DNA of 64,000 bases. Source: JAWWPG01 sp033850885. GTDB taxonomy: Bacteria; Actinomycetota; Actinomycetes; Propionibacteriales; Nocardioidaceae. Every line of letters starts with the position of its first letter. Position 1 is the first letter of the stretch. Positions 17,902 through 25,196 of the stretch are shown piece after piece. The translations under genes were made by a program, and so were the position numbers. A model generated the notes under the pieces. It worked only from the letters and a program-made list of their open reading frames with translations. It was not told where the DNA came from and made no database searches. The stretch covers positions 62,001 through 126,000 of the forward strand of contig JAWWPG010000020.1 in assembly GCA_033850885.1 (NCBI GenBank), in the 5' to 3' direction.

Positions 17902-17920
17902 CCGGGCTGGCCCGGTTTTT
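17902..17920 (+). terminator. Rho-independent terminator after the Xre gene
   Basis: CCGGG (17902-17906) pairs with CCCGG (17911-17915) around a CTGG loop, followed by TTTTT (17916-17920). It lies 45 bases after the stop of the regulator. Confidence 0.75.
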
Positions 17921-17943
17921 CTGGTCCCCAGCTCCCTCTGCGC

Positions 17944-17971
17944 TTGACATGCACAGCAGAGCGCGTAGTAT
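17944..17971 (+). promoter_or_regulatory. Housekeeping-type promoter of the phasin gene
   Basis: TTGACA (17944-17949), a 16-base spacer and TAGTAT (17966-17971) form a near-consensus sigma-70 promoter just after the terminator. Transcription would begin near 17978, about 30 bases before the phasin ATG. The AT-rich stretch TTTCAATCACAAGATAAATC that follows is a candidate regulator site. A strong promoter fits an abundant granule protein. Confidence 0.65.
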
Positions 17972-18007
17972 TTCAATCACAAGATAAATCGAGCGTAGGA
18001 GCGAAGC

Positions 18008-18451
18008 ATGACCATCCAGGACCAGTACACCTCCACTCTTCGCAAGTCCCAGGAGACCTGGGCCGGCGTGATGGAGACCCTCACCGAGAACGTGCAGAAG
18101 GCTTTCGGGACCCCCGCGAACCCCTTCACGTCCATCGACCCCACCGCCGCTATCGACCAGGTCTTCGACTTCTGGGAGAGGACCCTCGAGGTTCAGCGCG
18201 ACGTCGCGAAGCAGCTGGTCGGCGCCACGGTTGCTGCCAGCGAGAAGGTCCGCAGCCAGGCCGAGACGGTTGGCGCTGCCTTCCGCGACCAGGCCGCGTC
18301 GGTCTACGACGCAGCCAACAAGCAGACCACGAAGACGTACGACGGCATGACCAAGGCGGAGCTGCAGGACGAGCTGGCCAAGCGCGACCTGCCGAAGACC
18401 GGCAACGTCGACGAGCTCCGTGAGCGTCTGATCGCTGACGATCTGCTCTGA
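18008..18451 (+). CDS. phaP: Phasin with C-terminal SAP-like motif
   Basis: The 147-residue protein has an amphipathic helical N-terminal part (residues 1-110: WAGVMETLTENVQKAFG, VFDFWERTLEVQRDVAKQLV), typical of phasins that coat PHA granules. Residues about 113-143, MTKAELQDELAKRDLPKTGN and then VDELRERL, match the SAP motif, a small helix-extension-helix that binds DNA in other proteins. The ATG has GGAGCG 6 bases before it. It is convergent with phaC, with a long shared hairpin between. Granule coating is strongly supported by context; DNA contact is inferred from the motif. Confidence 0.8.
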   Translation: MTIQDQYTSTLRKSQETWAGVMETLTENVQKAFGTPANPFTSIDPTAAIDQVFDFWERTLEVQRDVAKQLVGATVAASEKVRSQAETVGAAFRDQAASVYDAANKQTTKTYDGMTKAELQDELAKRDLPKTGNVDELRERLIADDLL

Positions 18452-18465
18452 GTGACCAGCACGAA

Positions 18466-18499
18466 CGAGCCGGGTACCGCATCCGCGGTGCCCGGCTCG
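18466..18499. terminator. Long hairpin between convergent phasin and phaC genes
   Basis: CGAGCCGGGTACCGC (18466-18480) pairs with GCGGTGCCCGGCTCG (18485-18499) over 15 base pairs with one G-T wobble and an ATCC loop. It lies 15 bases after the phasin stop and 26 bases from the phaC stop, so it can serve both strands. Confidence 0.7.
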
Positions 18500-18524
18500 T
18501 CTGCGTCTCGGCTGTCGCCGAGAC

Positions 18525-20243
18525 TTACGCGCGCACGTAGTCGCCGGGAGCCTCGCCCACCGCGGGATAGTTGGTGCTGCCGAGAGGCGGCGGCGGACCG
18601 AGGGGGCCGGCGCGCTCGGCGCCCCAGGGGGCCCAGTCCTCCCACCAGGAGCCGTCATGCCGGGTGGCCTGCTCCCGCCACGCTGACGGGGTCGGGGGGT
18701 TGGTGGCCGCGGTCTCGTACCACGCCTTGGGGTTCGGAGGGTTCACGATCCCGGCGATGTGGCCGCCGCTGGTCAGGACATAACGCGAATCGCCCGACAG
18801 CAGGTGAGTTGACTCGTAGGACCCGTCCCAGGGGACGATGTGGTCGTTGATGGCGCCGACAAGATAGATGTCGCTCTTCACATCCGATAGCGAAAGCCGC
18901 TCGCCGGCGATCTCGAGCTCCCCCTTCGCCAGCTGGTTCTGCATGTAGAGCGATCGCAAGTAGAACGAGTGCATCGCAGCCGGCATTCGGGTGCTGTCGG
19001 CGTTCCAGGCGAGGATGTCGAATGCTGGTGGGTCCTGTCCCATCAGCCAGTTGGAGACCACATAGTTGAAGATCAGGTCGTTGACTCGCAGCAGGTCGAA
19101 CGTGGTGGCCATGTCCGAGCCCTCGAGGAAGCCCTTCTCGGCCATCTGCTTCTCGAGGGCGGCGACCGATTTCTCGTCTGTGAAGAGACCCAGTGCGCCG
19201 GGCGCGCTGTAGTCGAGCAGGGTGTTGAGCAACGTCACCGAGCCGATGCGGGTGTCCCCCGTCGTTGTCAGGTACGCCGAAAGCATGGCCGTCAGCGCCC
19301 CACCCAGACACAGCCCGACGATGTCGATCGTGTCGGAGCCCGTGATGTCCGAGATGACGTCCAGAGCTTTCTGTGGACCCTGGATGAGGTAGTCGTCCAG
19401 GGTGACGCCACGCATCGACGCGTCCGGGTTGCGATAGCTGATCGCGAAGACCGTGCGATGGTGCTGGACCGCCCACTCGATGAAGCTGCGCCCGGGTGCG
19501 AGATCCATCACGTAGTACTTGTTGATCCACGGCGGGCTGGCGAGCAGCGGCACGGCGTGGGTCTGCTCGGTCTGCGGTGCGTACTGGATCAGCTCCATCA
19601 GGTCATTGCGGAAGACCACCCGCCCGGGGGTCGCCGCGAGGTTCTCCCCGAGGTGGAAAGACGTGGTGTCGACCTGCCGCGGCCGACCTCCGTTGTGTAG
19701 CAGGTCGTCGATGAAGTTGCGGGTACCGGCGGCCAGACTGGCCCCTCCCGTCTCGAAGGCACGTTTGAGCGCCGCCGGGTTCGTCGCGAGGAAGTTCGTG
19801 GGGGAGAGGGCGTCGAACAGCAGCTTCGTCGCCATCTGGGCCTTCCTGTCCACCATCGCATCCGAGCCGTCACCACGACCGGCAGCAAGGAGGTCCTCGG
19901 CCAGCTGCAGCGCCGAGAGGTACGACTGGCGGAGCGCGAAGTAGCCCGGGTGATCCTCCCACGCCCGGTCGGAGAACCGCTTGTCCTTGTCGACAGGCAC
20001 AGGAGGCGGGGCGTCCGACCCGAACCAGCGTCCCATCGCTGCGGGGCCGATCATGGCCAACCGGCTGGCGAAACGGACATTCGCGGCGGCAACCTCGGCG
20101 GGGTGGGTGGCAGCCCGCCGCAGGACGGCGCTCACTGACTTCCCGAAGTCGCCCGAGTCGAGCTGGGCGATCAATCCGGACTCCGGGGCCAGGGTCTCCG
20201 CCGCGGTCTCCCCGGTCTCCCAGGCTGTCTCACGCTTACTCAT
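18525..20243 (-). CDS. phaC: Polyhydroxyalkanoate synthase
   Basis: This 572-residue enzyme polymerises (R)-3-hydroxyacyl-CoA into PHA on the granule surface. The nucleophile motif GLCLGG carries Cys312; GAINDHIVPWDG provides the catalytic Asp and SGGHIAGIVNPP the general-base His. The length matches class I synthases. The ATG at 20243 is preferred over a TTG two codons earlier because GAGGAC lies about 8 bases upstream of it. It starts 12 bases after the MaoC gene on the same strand and so forms an operon with it. No phaE or phaR subunit gene is seen. Confidence 0.93.
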   Translation of the reverse strand: MSKRETAWETGETAAETLAPESGLIAQLDSGDFGKSVSAVLRRAATHPAEVAAANVRFASRLAMIGPAAMGRWFGSDAPPPVPVDKDKRFSDRAWEDHPGYFALRQSYLSALQLAEDLLAAGRGDGSDAMVDRKAQMATKLLFDALSPTNFLATNPAALKRAFETGGASLAAGTRNFIDDLLHNGGRPRQVDTTSFHLGENLAATPGRVVFRNDLMELIQYAPQTEQTHAVPLLASPPWINKYYVMDLAPGRSFIEWAVQHHRTVFAISYRNPDASMRGVTLDDYLIQGPQKALDVISDITGSDTIDIVGLCLGGALTAMLSAYLTTTGDTRIGSVTLLNTLLDYSAPGALGLFTDEKSVAALEKQMAEKGFLEGSDMATTFDLLRVNDLIFNYVVSNWLMGQDPPAFDILAWNADSTRMPAAMHSFYLRSLYMQNQLAKGELEIAGERLSLSDVKSDIYLVGAINDHIVPWDGSYESTHLLSGDSRYVLTSGGHIAGIVNPPNPKAWYETAATNPPTPSAWREQATRHDGSWWEDWAPWGAERAGPLGPPPPLGSTNYPAVGEAPGDYVRA

Positions 20244-20255
20244 CGTCAACGTCCT

Positions 20256-20720
20256 CTACCTGTAGTACCGGAACAGAATCTCTGCCACACACGCCGGTTT
20301 CGTCGCACCTTCGATCTCGAAGACGAGCTCAAGGCTCGCCTGCAGCGCGCCCTTGACCTCCTCGACCGAGGTGAGGTCAGCAGTGAGCCGCATCCTGGAA
20401 CCGACCGGGACCGGTGCCGGGAACCGGGTCTTCTCGATCCCGTAGTTGACGACCTGGGCGGCGCCCTTCACCTCGAGAATGGTCCAGAGCAGCGCCGGTG
20501 CCAACGACAGGGTCAGGTAGCCGTGCGCGATCGTGGTGCCGAACGGGCCAGATTCGGCACGTTCCGGGTCGACATGGATCCACTGGTGGTCTCCGGTGGC
20601 TTCGGCGAAGAGGTCGATCCGCTCCTGCGTCACGAGCAACCAGTCGCTCACGCCGAGCCGCGTGCCGACGAGGCCGGGCAGGTCGTCAATGGCGACGACA
20701 CGTTGCGCGGTGTCGGTCAT
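20256..20720 (-). CDS. phaJ: MaoC-type (R)-specific enoyl-CoA hydratase
   Basis: The protein has 154 residues. The hydratase motif with Asp44 and His49 (TGDHQWIHVDPE) and the segment FGTTIAHGYLTLSL are complete. Such hydratases turn trans-2-enoyl-CoA from fatty acid oxidation into (R)-3-hydroxyacyl-CoA, the substrate of PhaC. The ATG at 20720 has GAGGAGG 3-4 bases away; a longer upstream frame lacks family similarity. It is the first gene of the phaJ-phaC unit, which supports the PHA role, but MaoC proteins can have other substrates. Confidence 0.85.
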   Translation of the reverse strand: MTDTAQRVVAIDDLPGLVGTRLGVSDWLLVTQERIDLFAEATGDHQWIHVDPERAESGPFGTTIAHGYLTLSLAPALLWTILEVKGAAQVVNYGIEKTRFPAPVPVGSRMRLTADLTSVEEVKGALQASLELVFEIEGATKPACVAEILFRYYR

Positions 20721-20952
20721 GTGCCTCCTCAGCCGGGTTCGTGGGTCACCACTCACCCTACCGTCGCGAGGGATGACGTACTCCGGTAGCGCCAACACCG
20801 AGGTGGCCCAAGCCCGGCCGATCCGCGGGGTCGGCCGACTGGAGACCGGCTGCTCGCAAACGAGGCTGACCCGGAGCCGTGGACAACCGGACGTCGAACT
20901 CACGCGTCTCCTACTAAAGAGGACAACCACCCGCAAGACGTCAGGAGGCTCG

Positions 20953-21510
20953 ATGGGCAAGGCCAGAGCGATCCGACTTCTGCTTGGGGCGGCCCTGCTG
21001 GCTGCGGTGGCGGTAGGATGCGGCCACTCGCAACCCGCGCAGCCCCATGCGGGGCGCATGTCAACGTGCAGGTCGGCCGACCTGGCCGCGCACGTGGACA
21101 GCTCCGGTTCCGAGATGTCTCAGCCCTTTGTTGTCGTGGCACTGGTGAACCAATCGCATTTTGCCTGTCTCTTGCGTGGCTACCCACGCCTCACCGCGGT
21201 CGGGCACGCTCAGGGTGGACCCGACCGGAATCTCCCGCTCGCCGTGAAACAGGGCTCGACCTACCAACGTGCCGATGCGGGCTCCCGGCGCCTTGTGCTC
21301 GCACGCGGCGGAGCTGCATCATTCGTCATTGGCACCGCATTGGCGTACCAGGGCGGAGCCCACATCATGCGGATCAGCGAGTTCCGGGTTCAACCGCCGG
21401 GGCTGGTCGGTTGGCTACCTGTCCCCGTGGATGACCTGGCCACGGCCCCGCCGAACTCCGCCATCCCCGTCACCGTCACAGCCCTCGAGCTGGGGGCTAC
21501 CCGGCACTAG
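20953..21510 (+). CDS. DUF4232 lipoprotein
   Basis: The 185-residue precursor has a positively charged start, a hydrophobic core and the lipobox VAVGC, followed by a DUF4232 domain (CRSADLAAHV, ALVNQSHFACLLRGYP, then WLPVPVDDL). AGGAGG lies 4 bases before the ATG at 20953. It is likely an anchored extracellular protein. Its stop overlaps the stop of the convergent hydrolase gene within the four bases CTAG. The function is unknown. Confidence 0.75.
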   Translation: MGKARAIRLLLGAALLAAVAVGCGHSQPAQPHAGRMSTCRSADLAAHVDSSGSEMSQPFVVVALVNQSHFACLLRGYPRLTAVGHAQGGPDRNLPLAVKQGSTYQRADAGSRRLVLARGGAASFVIGTALAYQGGAHIMRISEFRVQPPGLVGWLPVPVDDLATAPPNSAIPVTVTALELGATRH

Positions 21511-22379
21511 TGAACGCGAGAGGCCCCGAGAACGGCGGCAGCCACCGCGTCCGCGCCGTGATCGGCGAGCACCACGGAGTAGTGGTTGGTGTCCGGCACC
21601 GTGCTCGAATCCACCCCTGGGCCGGTGTTCAGCCACCGGGCGGCAGTCTCCTCGGGATAAAGTGGTTCAGCGTCGAGGAGTCCGCGCTCAGCACGAAGGA
21701 AGCTGATGGGCGCGGTCACCCGGACCAGTGCGGCCGCAGCCGCCGCGTGATCGACCAGCTCGGCACCGTCGGTGCGCATGGCCGCCTCGCTACAGGACGG
21801 GTGGAGCTCCGGCGCCTGGCCGACGAGGTCGTTGTCGACGTACCTTTCGACCGCGGGTCCCCAGATCGGTCCCAAAGCAGGGTGCGCGCGCCAGAAGTCG
21901 CGGTAGGCATCCCTGCTCGGGAACGTCATCGAAAGCCGCTCCGCGGCCGGACCAAGGACGTCGTCGATGCTTCCGACAGGCTCCTCGCCGGGTCGCCCGA
22001 GCGGTAGACCGCCGTCGACCAGCACCAGCCGGGACACTCGGTCGGGATGTGTTGCCGCGAGGGCGACCGCGACGAAACCGCCCATGGAATGGCCCACGAC
22101 GACAACCCGCTCACAGCCAGCGGAATCGAGAAGCGCCACCAGGTCTGCCACGTGCGTCGCGAAACCGTACGGGCCACCCAGGTGCGCGCTGCGTCCCCGG
22201 CCGCGCAGGTCAGGTGCGAGCAGCGTCACGTCGGGCAGCCGGTTGGCGACCTCCGGCCACGCCATGTGCGTCGAGGTGATGCCGTGCAGGGCGAGCACGC
22301 TCGGGGTGCCCGCGCCCCACTGGGCCGCGTACAGGGCAGAGCCGTCGGCGGGGACGGCGGGACGCTCGGCAGACTGCAT
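21507..22379 (-). CDS. Alpha/beta hydrolase
   Basis: This 290-residue protein has LALHGITSTHMAW, APDLRGRGRS, VVVVGHSMGG with Ser98, and a late DTNHYSVVL with the catalytic His, a complete triad. Its ATG at 22379 uses the last base of the upstream 3-hydroxybutyrate dehydrogenase stop, so the two are translationally coupled. That coupling suggests an ester or thioester substrate related to hydroxybutyrate metabolism, such as oligomer hydrolysis, but this is inference. Confidence 0.75.
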   Translation of the reverse strand: MQSAERPAVPADGSALYAAQWGAGTPSVLALHGITSTHMAWPEVANRLPDVTLLAPDLRGRGRSAHLGGPYGFATHVADLVALLDSAGCERVVVVGHSMGGFVAVALAATHPDRVSRLVLVDGGLPLGRPGEEPVGSIDDVLGPAAERLSMTFPSRDAYRDFWRAHPALGPIWGPAVERYVDNDLVGQAPELHPSCSEAAMRTDGAELVDHAAAAAALVRVTAPISFLRAERGLLDAEPLYPEETAARWLNTGPGVDSSTVPDTNHYSVVLADHGADAVAAAVLGASRVH

Positions 22380-23194
22380 CACCGAGCGGTCCAGCCGCCG
22401 TCGACCATGATCGACGAACCGGTCATGAACCCGGCGGACGGACCGCACAGGAACGCGACGACGTCCGCAACCTCCTCCGGCTCGGCGAGGCGCTTGATGG
22501 CGGGCTCGGTGAGCATGACCTGCTCGACGACCTCGTCCTCGGAGATGCCGTGCGCCTTGGCTTGGGACGCGATTTGGCTCTCCACCAGCGGGGTGCGCAC
22601 GTAGGCCGGGCAGACCGTGTTGGACGTGACTCCGTGCGGCGCGCCCTCCAGCGCCGTCACCTTGGACAGCCCCTCCAGCCCGTGCTTTGCGGCGACGTAC
22701 GCCGACTTGAAGGGCGAGGCGCGAACGCCGTGCACCGAGGAGACGTTCACGATGCGACCGAACCTCCGGGCGTACATACCCGGCAGGGCGGCGCGGATCA
22801 GTAGGAACGGCGCCTGGAGCATCACCGCGATGATCGCGGCGAACTTCTCCGGGGGGAACTCGTGCACGGGTGCGACGTGCTGGAACCCCGCGTTGTTCAC
22901 CAGGATGTCGAGGTCGAGGCGGAGATCCGTGAGCGACGACGGGTCAGCCAGATCCACCCGCCAGGCTTCGCCACCGACCTCGTCAGCGACGGCGAAGGCG
23001 CGCTCGCCGTCGAGGTCGGCGACCGTCACGCGGGCGCCGGCCGCCGCGAGTCTGCGGGCGCAGGCCGCTCCGATGCCGCTGGCGCCACCCGTCACGAGGG
23101 CGCGGCGACCGGCCAGGTCGGCGGTGACGGCAGGTGGCGCCGCCGCGAAGGGGGCCTCGCTCGTGGGCTCGCCGGGTGGCGCGGTGCTGGTCAC
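22379..23194 (-). CDS. bdhA: 3-hydroxybutyrate dehydrogenase
   Basis: The 271-residue protein is a classical short-chain dehydrogenase: TGGASGIG for NAD(H), NNAG, the Ser-Tyr-Lys set (NVSSVHG and SAYVAAKHG) and GFQHVAPVHEFP, a string characteristic of 3-hydroxybutyrate dehydrogenases. It oxidises 3-hydroxybutyrate released from PHB to acetoacetate. The GTG at 23194 gives the normal family length, with GGGAG about 8 bases upstream; further upstream the frame has no similarity. It is followed by a coupled hydrolase and is divergent from the PhaZ-like gene. Confidence 0.85.
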   Translation of the reverse strand: MTSTAPPGEPTSEAPFAAAPPAVTADLAGRRALVTGGASGIGAACARRLAAAGARVTVADLDGERAFAVADEVGGEAWRVDLADPSSLTDLRLDLDILVNNAGFQHVAPVHEFPPEKFAAIIAVMLQAPFLLIRAALPGMYARRFGRIVNVSSVHGVRASPFKSAYVAAKHGLEGLSKVTALEGAPHGVTSNTVCPAYVRTPLVESQIASQAKAHGISEDEVVEQVMLTEPAIKRLAEPEEVADVVAFLCGPSAGFMTGSSIMVDGGWTAR

Positions 23195-23291
23195 GGGGTG
23201 CTCCCTCTGCCATGGCGGCCGCTGGTGCCGCCTGAGATGCGCCAGGATACCGTCGTACCCACGGAGGCTCTCGAGGAGACCGGATCGTCCA

Positions 23292-24107
23292 TTGCACACC
23301 GACGCTGCAGAGCGCACCGTACGGCTGGGGAGCCTGCGTGTCCGGATCCGAGTGCGGGGGTACGGCGACCGGCCGCCCCTGCTCCTGCTGAACGGGCTCG
23401 GCGCGCCGCTGGAGCTCTGGGACCCTCTCCTGGAATGGCTGGGCGGGCGAACTATCGCCTTCGACGCTCCGGGGGCCGGCAGGTCCGACACTCCACGGAT
23501 GCCGGTGTCCATGGCCGGGCACGCGCGACTGGCCCTGACCCTGCTCGACCACCTCGGCGAGGGCCAAGCCGATGTGCTGGGGCTGTCCTTCGGCGGCCTG
23601 GTCGCCCAGGAGCTGGCGCGGCTCGCGCCAACCCGGGTGGAGCGGGTCGTGCTGTCGTCGACGTCGTGTGGCTGGGGTGGTATCCCGGGGACTCCCGCCG
23701 CCCTGATGGCGGTCATGACGCCGCAGCGCTACTACTCCCCTGACGTGTTCCGGGCGGTGGCCACGCAGTACATCGGTGGCGTGGAGAGCGAGAGCCGCGA
23801 CTTCCTGCGGCGTCAGGTGCGGATTCGCCAGAGCAACCCGCCGAGCGCTACCGGGTACCTCCATCAGGTCTGGGCGGCCGCCACCTGGTCGAGCCTGTGC
23901 TGGCTCCCTGAGGTGCGGCAGCCGACACTCGTGGTGGCCGGCGAGTGCGACCCGCTGGTTCCGCCGGCCAACGCGGACCTGCTGGCAGCCTTGCTGCCGA
24001 GCGCTCGCACCCATATCGTGCCCGGGGGAGGGCACCTCTGCCTGCTCGACCGTGCCGAGGAGCTCGCACCGATGATCGAAGGCTTTTTGAGCCGCCCGGA
24101 CCTGTAA
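23292..24107 (+). CDS. phaZ: PHA depolymerase-like alpha/beta hydrolase
   Basis: The 271-residue protein shows LLLLNGLGAPLELWDPLLEW, AFDAPGAGRSDTPR, the lipase box GLSFGG with Ser99, TPQRYYSPDVF, and a late GGGHLCLLDRA with His. Order and wording follow the intracellular medium-chain PHA depolymerase PhaZ of Pseudomonas. It would release hydroxyacids from stored polymer. The TTG at 23292 is the best start found (no ATG or GTG near the domain boundary), with GAGGAG about 12 bases upstream. phaB follows after 21 bases on the same strand. Confidence 0.78.
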   Translation: MHTDAAERTVRLGSLRVRIRVRGYGDRPPLLLLNGLGAPLELWDPLLEWLGGRTIAFDAPGAGRSDTPRMPVSMAGHARLALTLLDHLGEGQADVLGLSFGGLVAQELARLAPTRVERVVLSSTSCGWGGIPGTPAALMAVMTPQRYYSPDVFRAVATQYIGGVESESRDFLRRQVRIRQSNPPSATGYLHQVWAAATWSSLCWLPEVRQPTLVVAGECDPLVPPANADLLAALLPSARTHIVPGGGHLCLLDRAEELAPMIEGFLSRPDL

Positions 24108-24128
24108 CGGCGGAGGAGAGGAAATGAC

Positions 24129-24869
24129 ATGGCTGACATGAAGGACCAGGTGGCGCTGGTCACGGGCGGGATCCGGGGCATCGGTCTGGCGATCGCAGCT
24201 CGGCTTGCCGACCGCGGGGTCAAGGTCGCCGCTGGTTACTCGCGCGATGCGGACACCGCAGCGCAGTTCCTGGACAAGTACGGCGCGGGCCAGGCGAGCG
24301 TCCACCAGGGCAACATCGGCTCTCACGAGGACTGCGAGCGGGTGATCCGCGAGGTGATGGAGCAGTACGGTCGACTCGACATCCTGGTGAACAACGCCGG
24401 GATCACGATCGACAAGACAGTACGGCGGATGACGCCGCAGGACTGGGACCGGGTGGTGCAGGTGAACCTGTCCGGCGCCTTCTACCTGTCGCGCGCCGTG
24501 CTGCAGCACATGCTCGACCGAGGCAGTGGACGGATCATCAACATCAGCTCGATCATCGGCTCGTCCGGGAACATCGGTCAGGCCAACTACGCCGCGGCCA
24601 AGTCGGGCATGTTCGGCCTCACGATGAGCCTGGCCCAGGAGACCGCACGCAAGGGCATCACGGTCAACTCGGTGACCCCCGGGTTCATCACCACGGAGAT
24701 GACGGCCGCTGTGCCGCCGGAGGCGATGGAGAAGGTCGTGAAGCGGATTCCGGTGGGCAGGCTGGGGGAGCCGGACGAGGTCGCTCGCGTCGTCGAGTTC
24801 CTGGCGGATCCCGACTCCTCCTACATCACCGGGCAGGTGTACGCCGTGAACGGCGGGCTCTACATGTGA
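24129..24869 (+). CDS. phaB: Acetoacetyl-CoA reductase / FabG-like 3-oxoacyl reductase
   Basis: The 246-residue SDR enzyme has TGGIRGIG, NNAGITIDKTVRRM, the Ser/Tyr/Lys catalytic set (NISSIIGSSGNIGQANYAAA then KSG) and TGQVYAVNGGLYM at the end. The family reduces acetoacetyl-CoA to (R)-3-hydroxybutyryl-CoA with NADPH. FabG is nearly indistinguishable by sequence; the PHA context favours PhaB. GGAGGAGAGG lies 6 bases before the ATG at 24129, a strong ribosome-binding site; an out-of-frame ATG lies 5 bases earlier. No phaA thiolase gene is in the cluster. Confidence 0.85.
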   Translation: MADMKDQVALVTGGIRGIGLAIAARLADRGVKVAAGYSRDADTAAQFLDKYGAGQASVHQGNIGSHEDCERVIREVMEQYGRLDILVNNAGITIDKTVRRMTPQDWDRVVQVNLSGAFYLSRAVLQHMLDRGSGRIINISSIIGSSGNIGQANYAAAKSGMFGLTMSLAQETARKGITVNSVTPGFITTEMTAAVPPEAMEKVVKRIPVGRLGEPDEVARVVEFLADPDSSYITGQVYAVNGGLYM

Positions 24870-24870
24870 A

Positions 24871-24890
24871 CCAGCCCCTCGAGGGACTGG
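24871..24890. terminator. Hairpin between convergent phaB and holin-like genes
   Basis: CCAGCCCC pairs with GGGACTGG around TCGA with one mismatch, directly after the phaB stop. There is no T-run, so its strength is uncertain. Confidence 0.45.
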
Positions 24891-24896
24891 TGGCGC

Positions 24897-25190
24897 TCAA
24901 CGGGCGTCGGAGCTGGCGGTTGCCCTGCCGACGCTGACGGCTTCGCCGTTCGAGATGCCGATGAGAGCCGGGCCGGCAACGGCGCCACCGTCCTTCTTGA
25001 CGGCGACCACGTTGCTCGAGGGCGTGACCGTCTGGTGCACGAAGACGCCGAGCACCGCGACGACCGCGATGTTGACGGCGCTGATCTGCTCGGCGTCCAG
25101 TCTCACCTCACCGAGCAGGACAAGTGCGTTGAGGACGGCGACGAGTGCTGCCGAGATCGCGGCAGGCTGGGCCTTGAGCGCGGTGCTCAT
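24897..25190 (-). CDS. Small two-helix membrane protein, holin-like
   Basis: The protein has 97 residues with two hydrophobic segments (AAISAALVAVLNALVLLG at about 10-27 and NIAVVAVLGVFVHQTVTPSS at about 40-59) separated by LDAEQ and a short charged C-terminal tail. Actinophage holin-like proteins often show this topology and the 'LxxEQ..N..V..V.G.F...VTP' pattern. The ATG lies 6 bases after the peptidase stop, with GGGAG inside the upstream gene, so the two are one unit. The holin role is inferred from topology and the neighbour, not proven. Confidence 0.55.
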   Translation of the reverse strand: MSTALKAQPAAISAALVAVLNALVLLGEVRLDAEQISAVNIAVVAVLGVFVHQTVTPSSNVVAVKKDGGAVAGPALIGISNGEAVSVGRATASSDAR

Positions 25191-25196
25191 GGTGGA

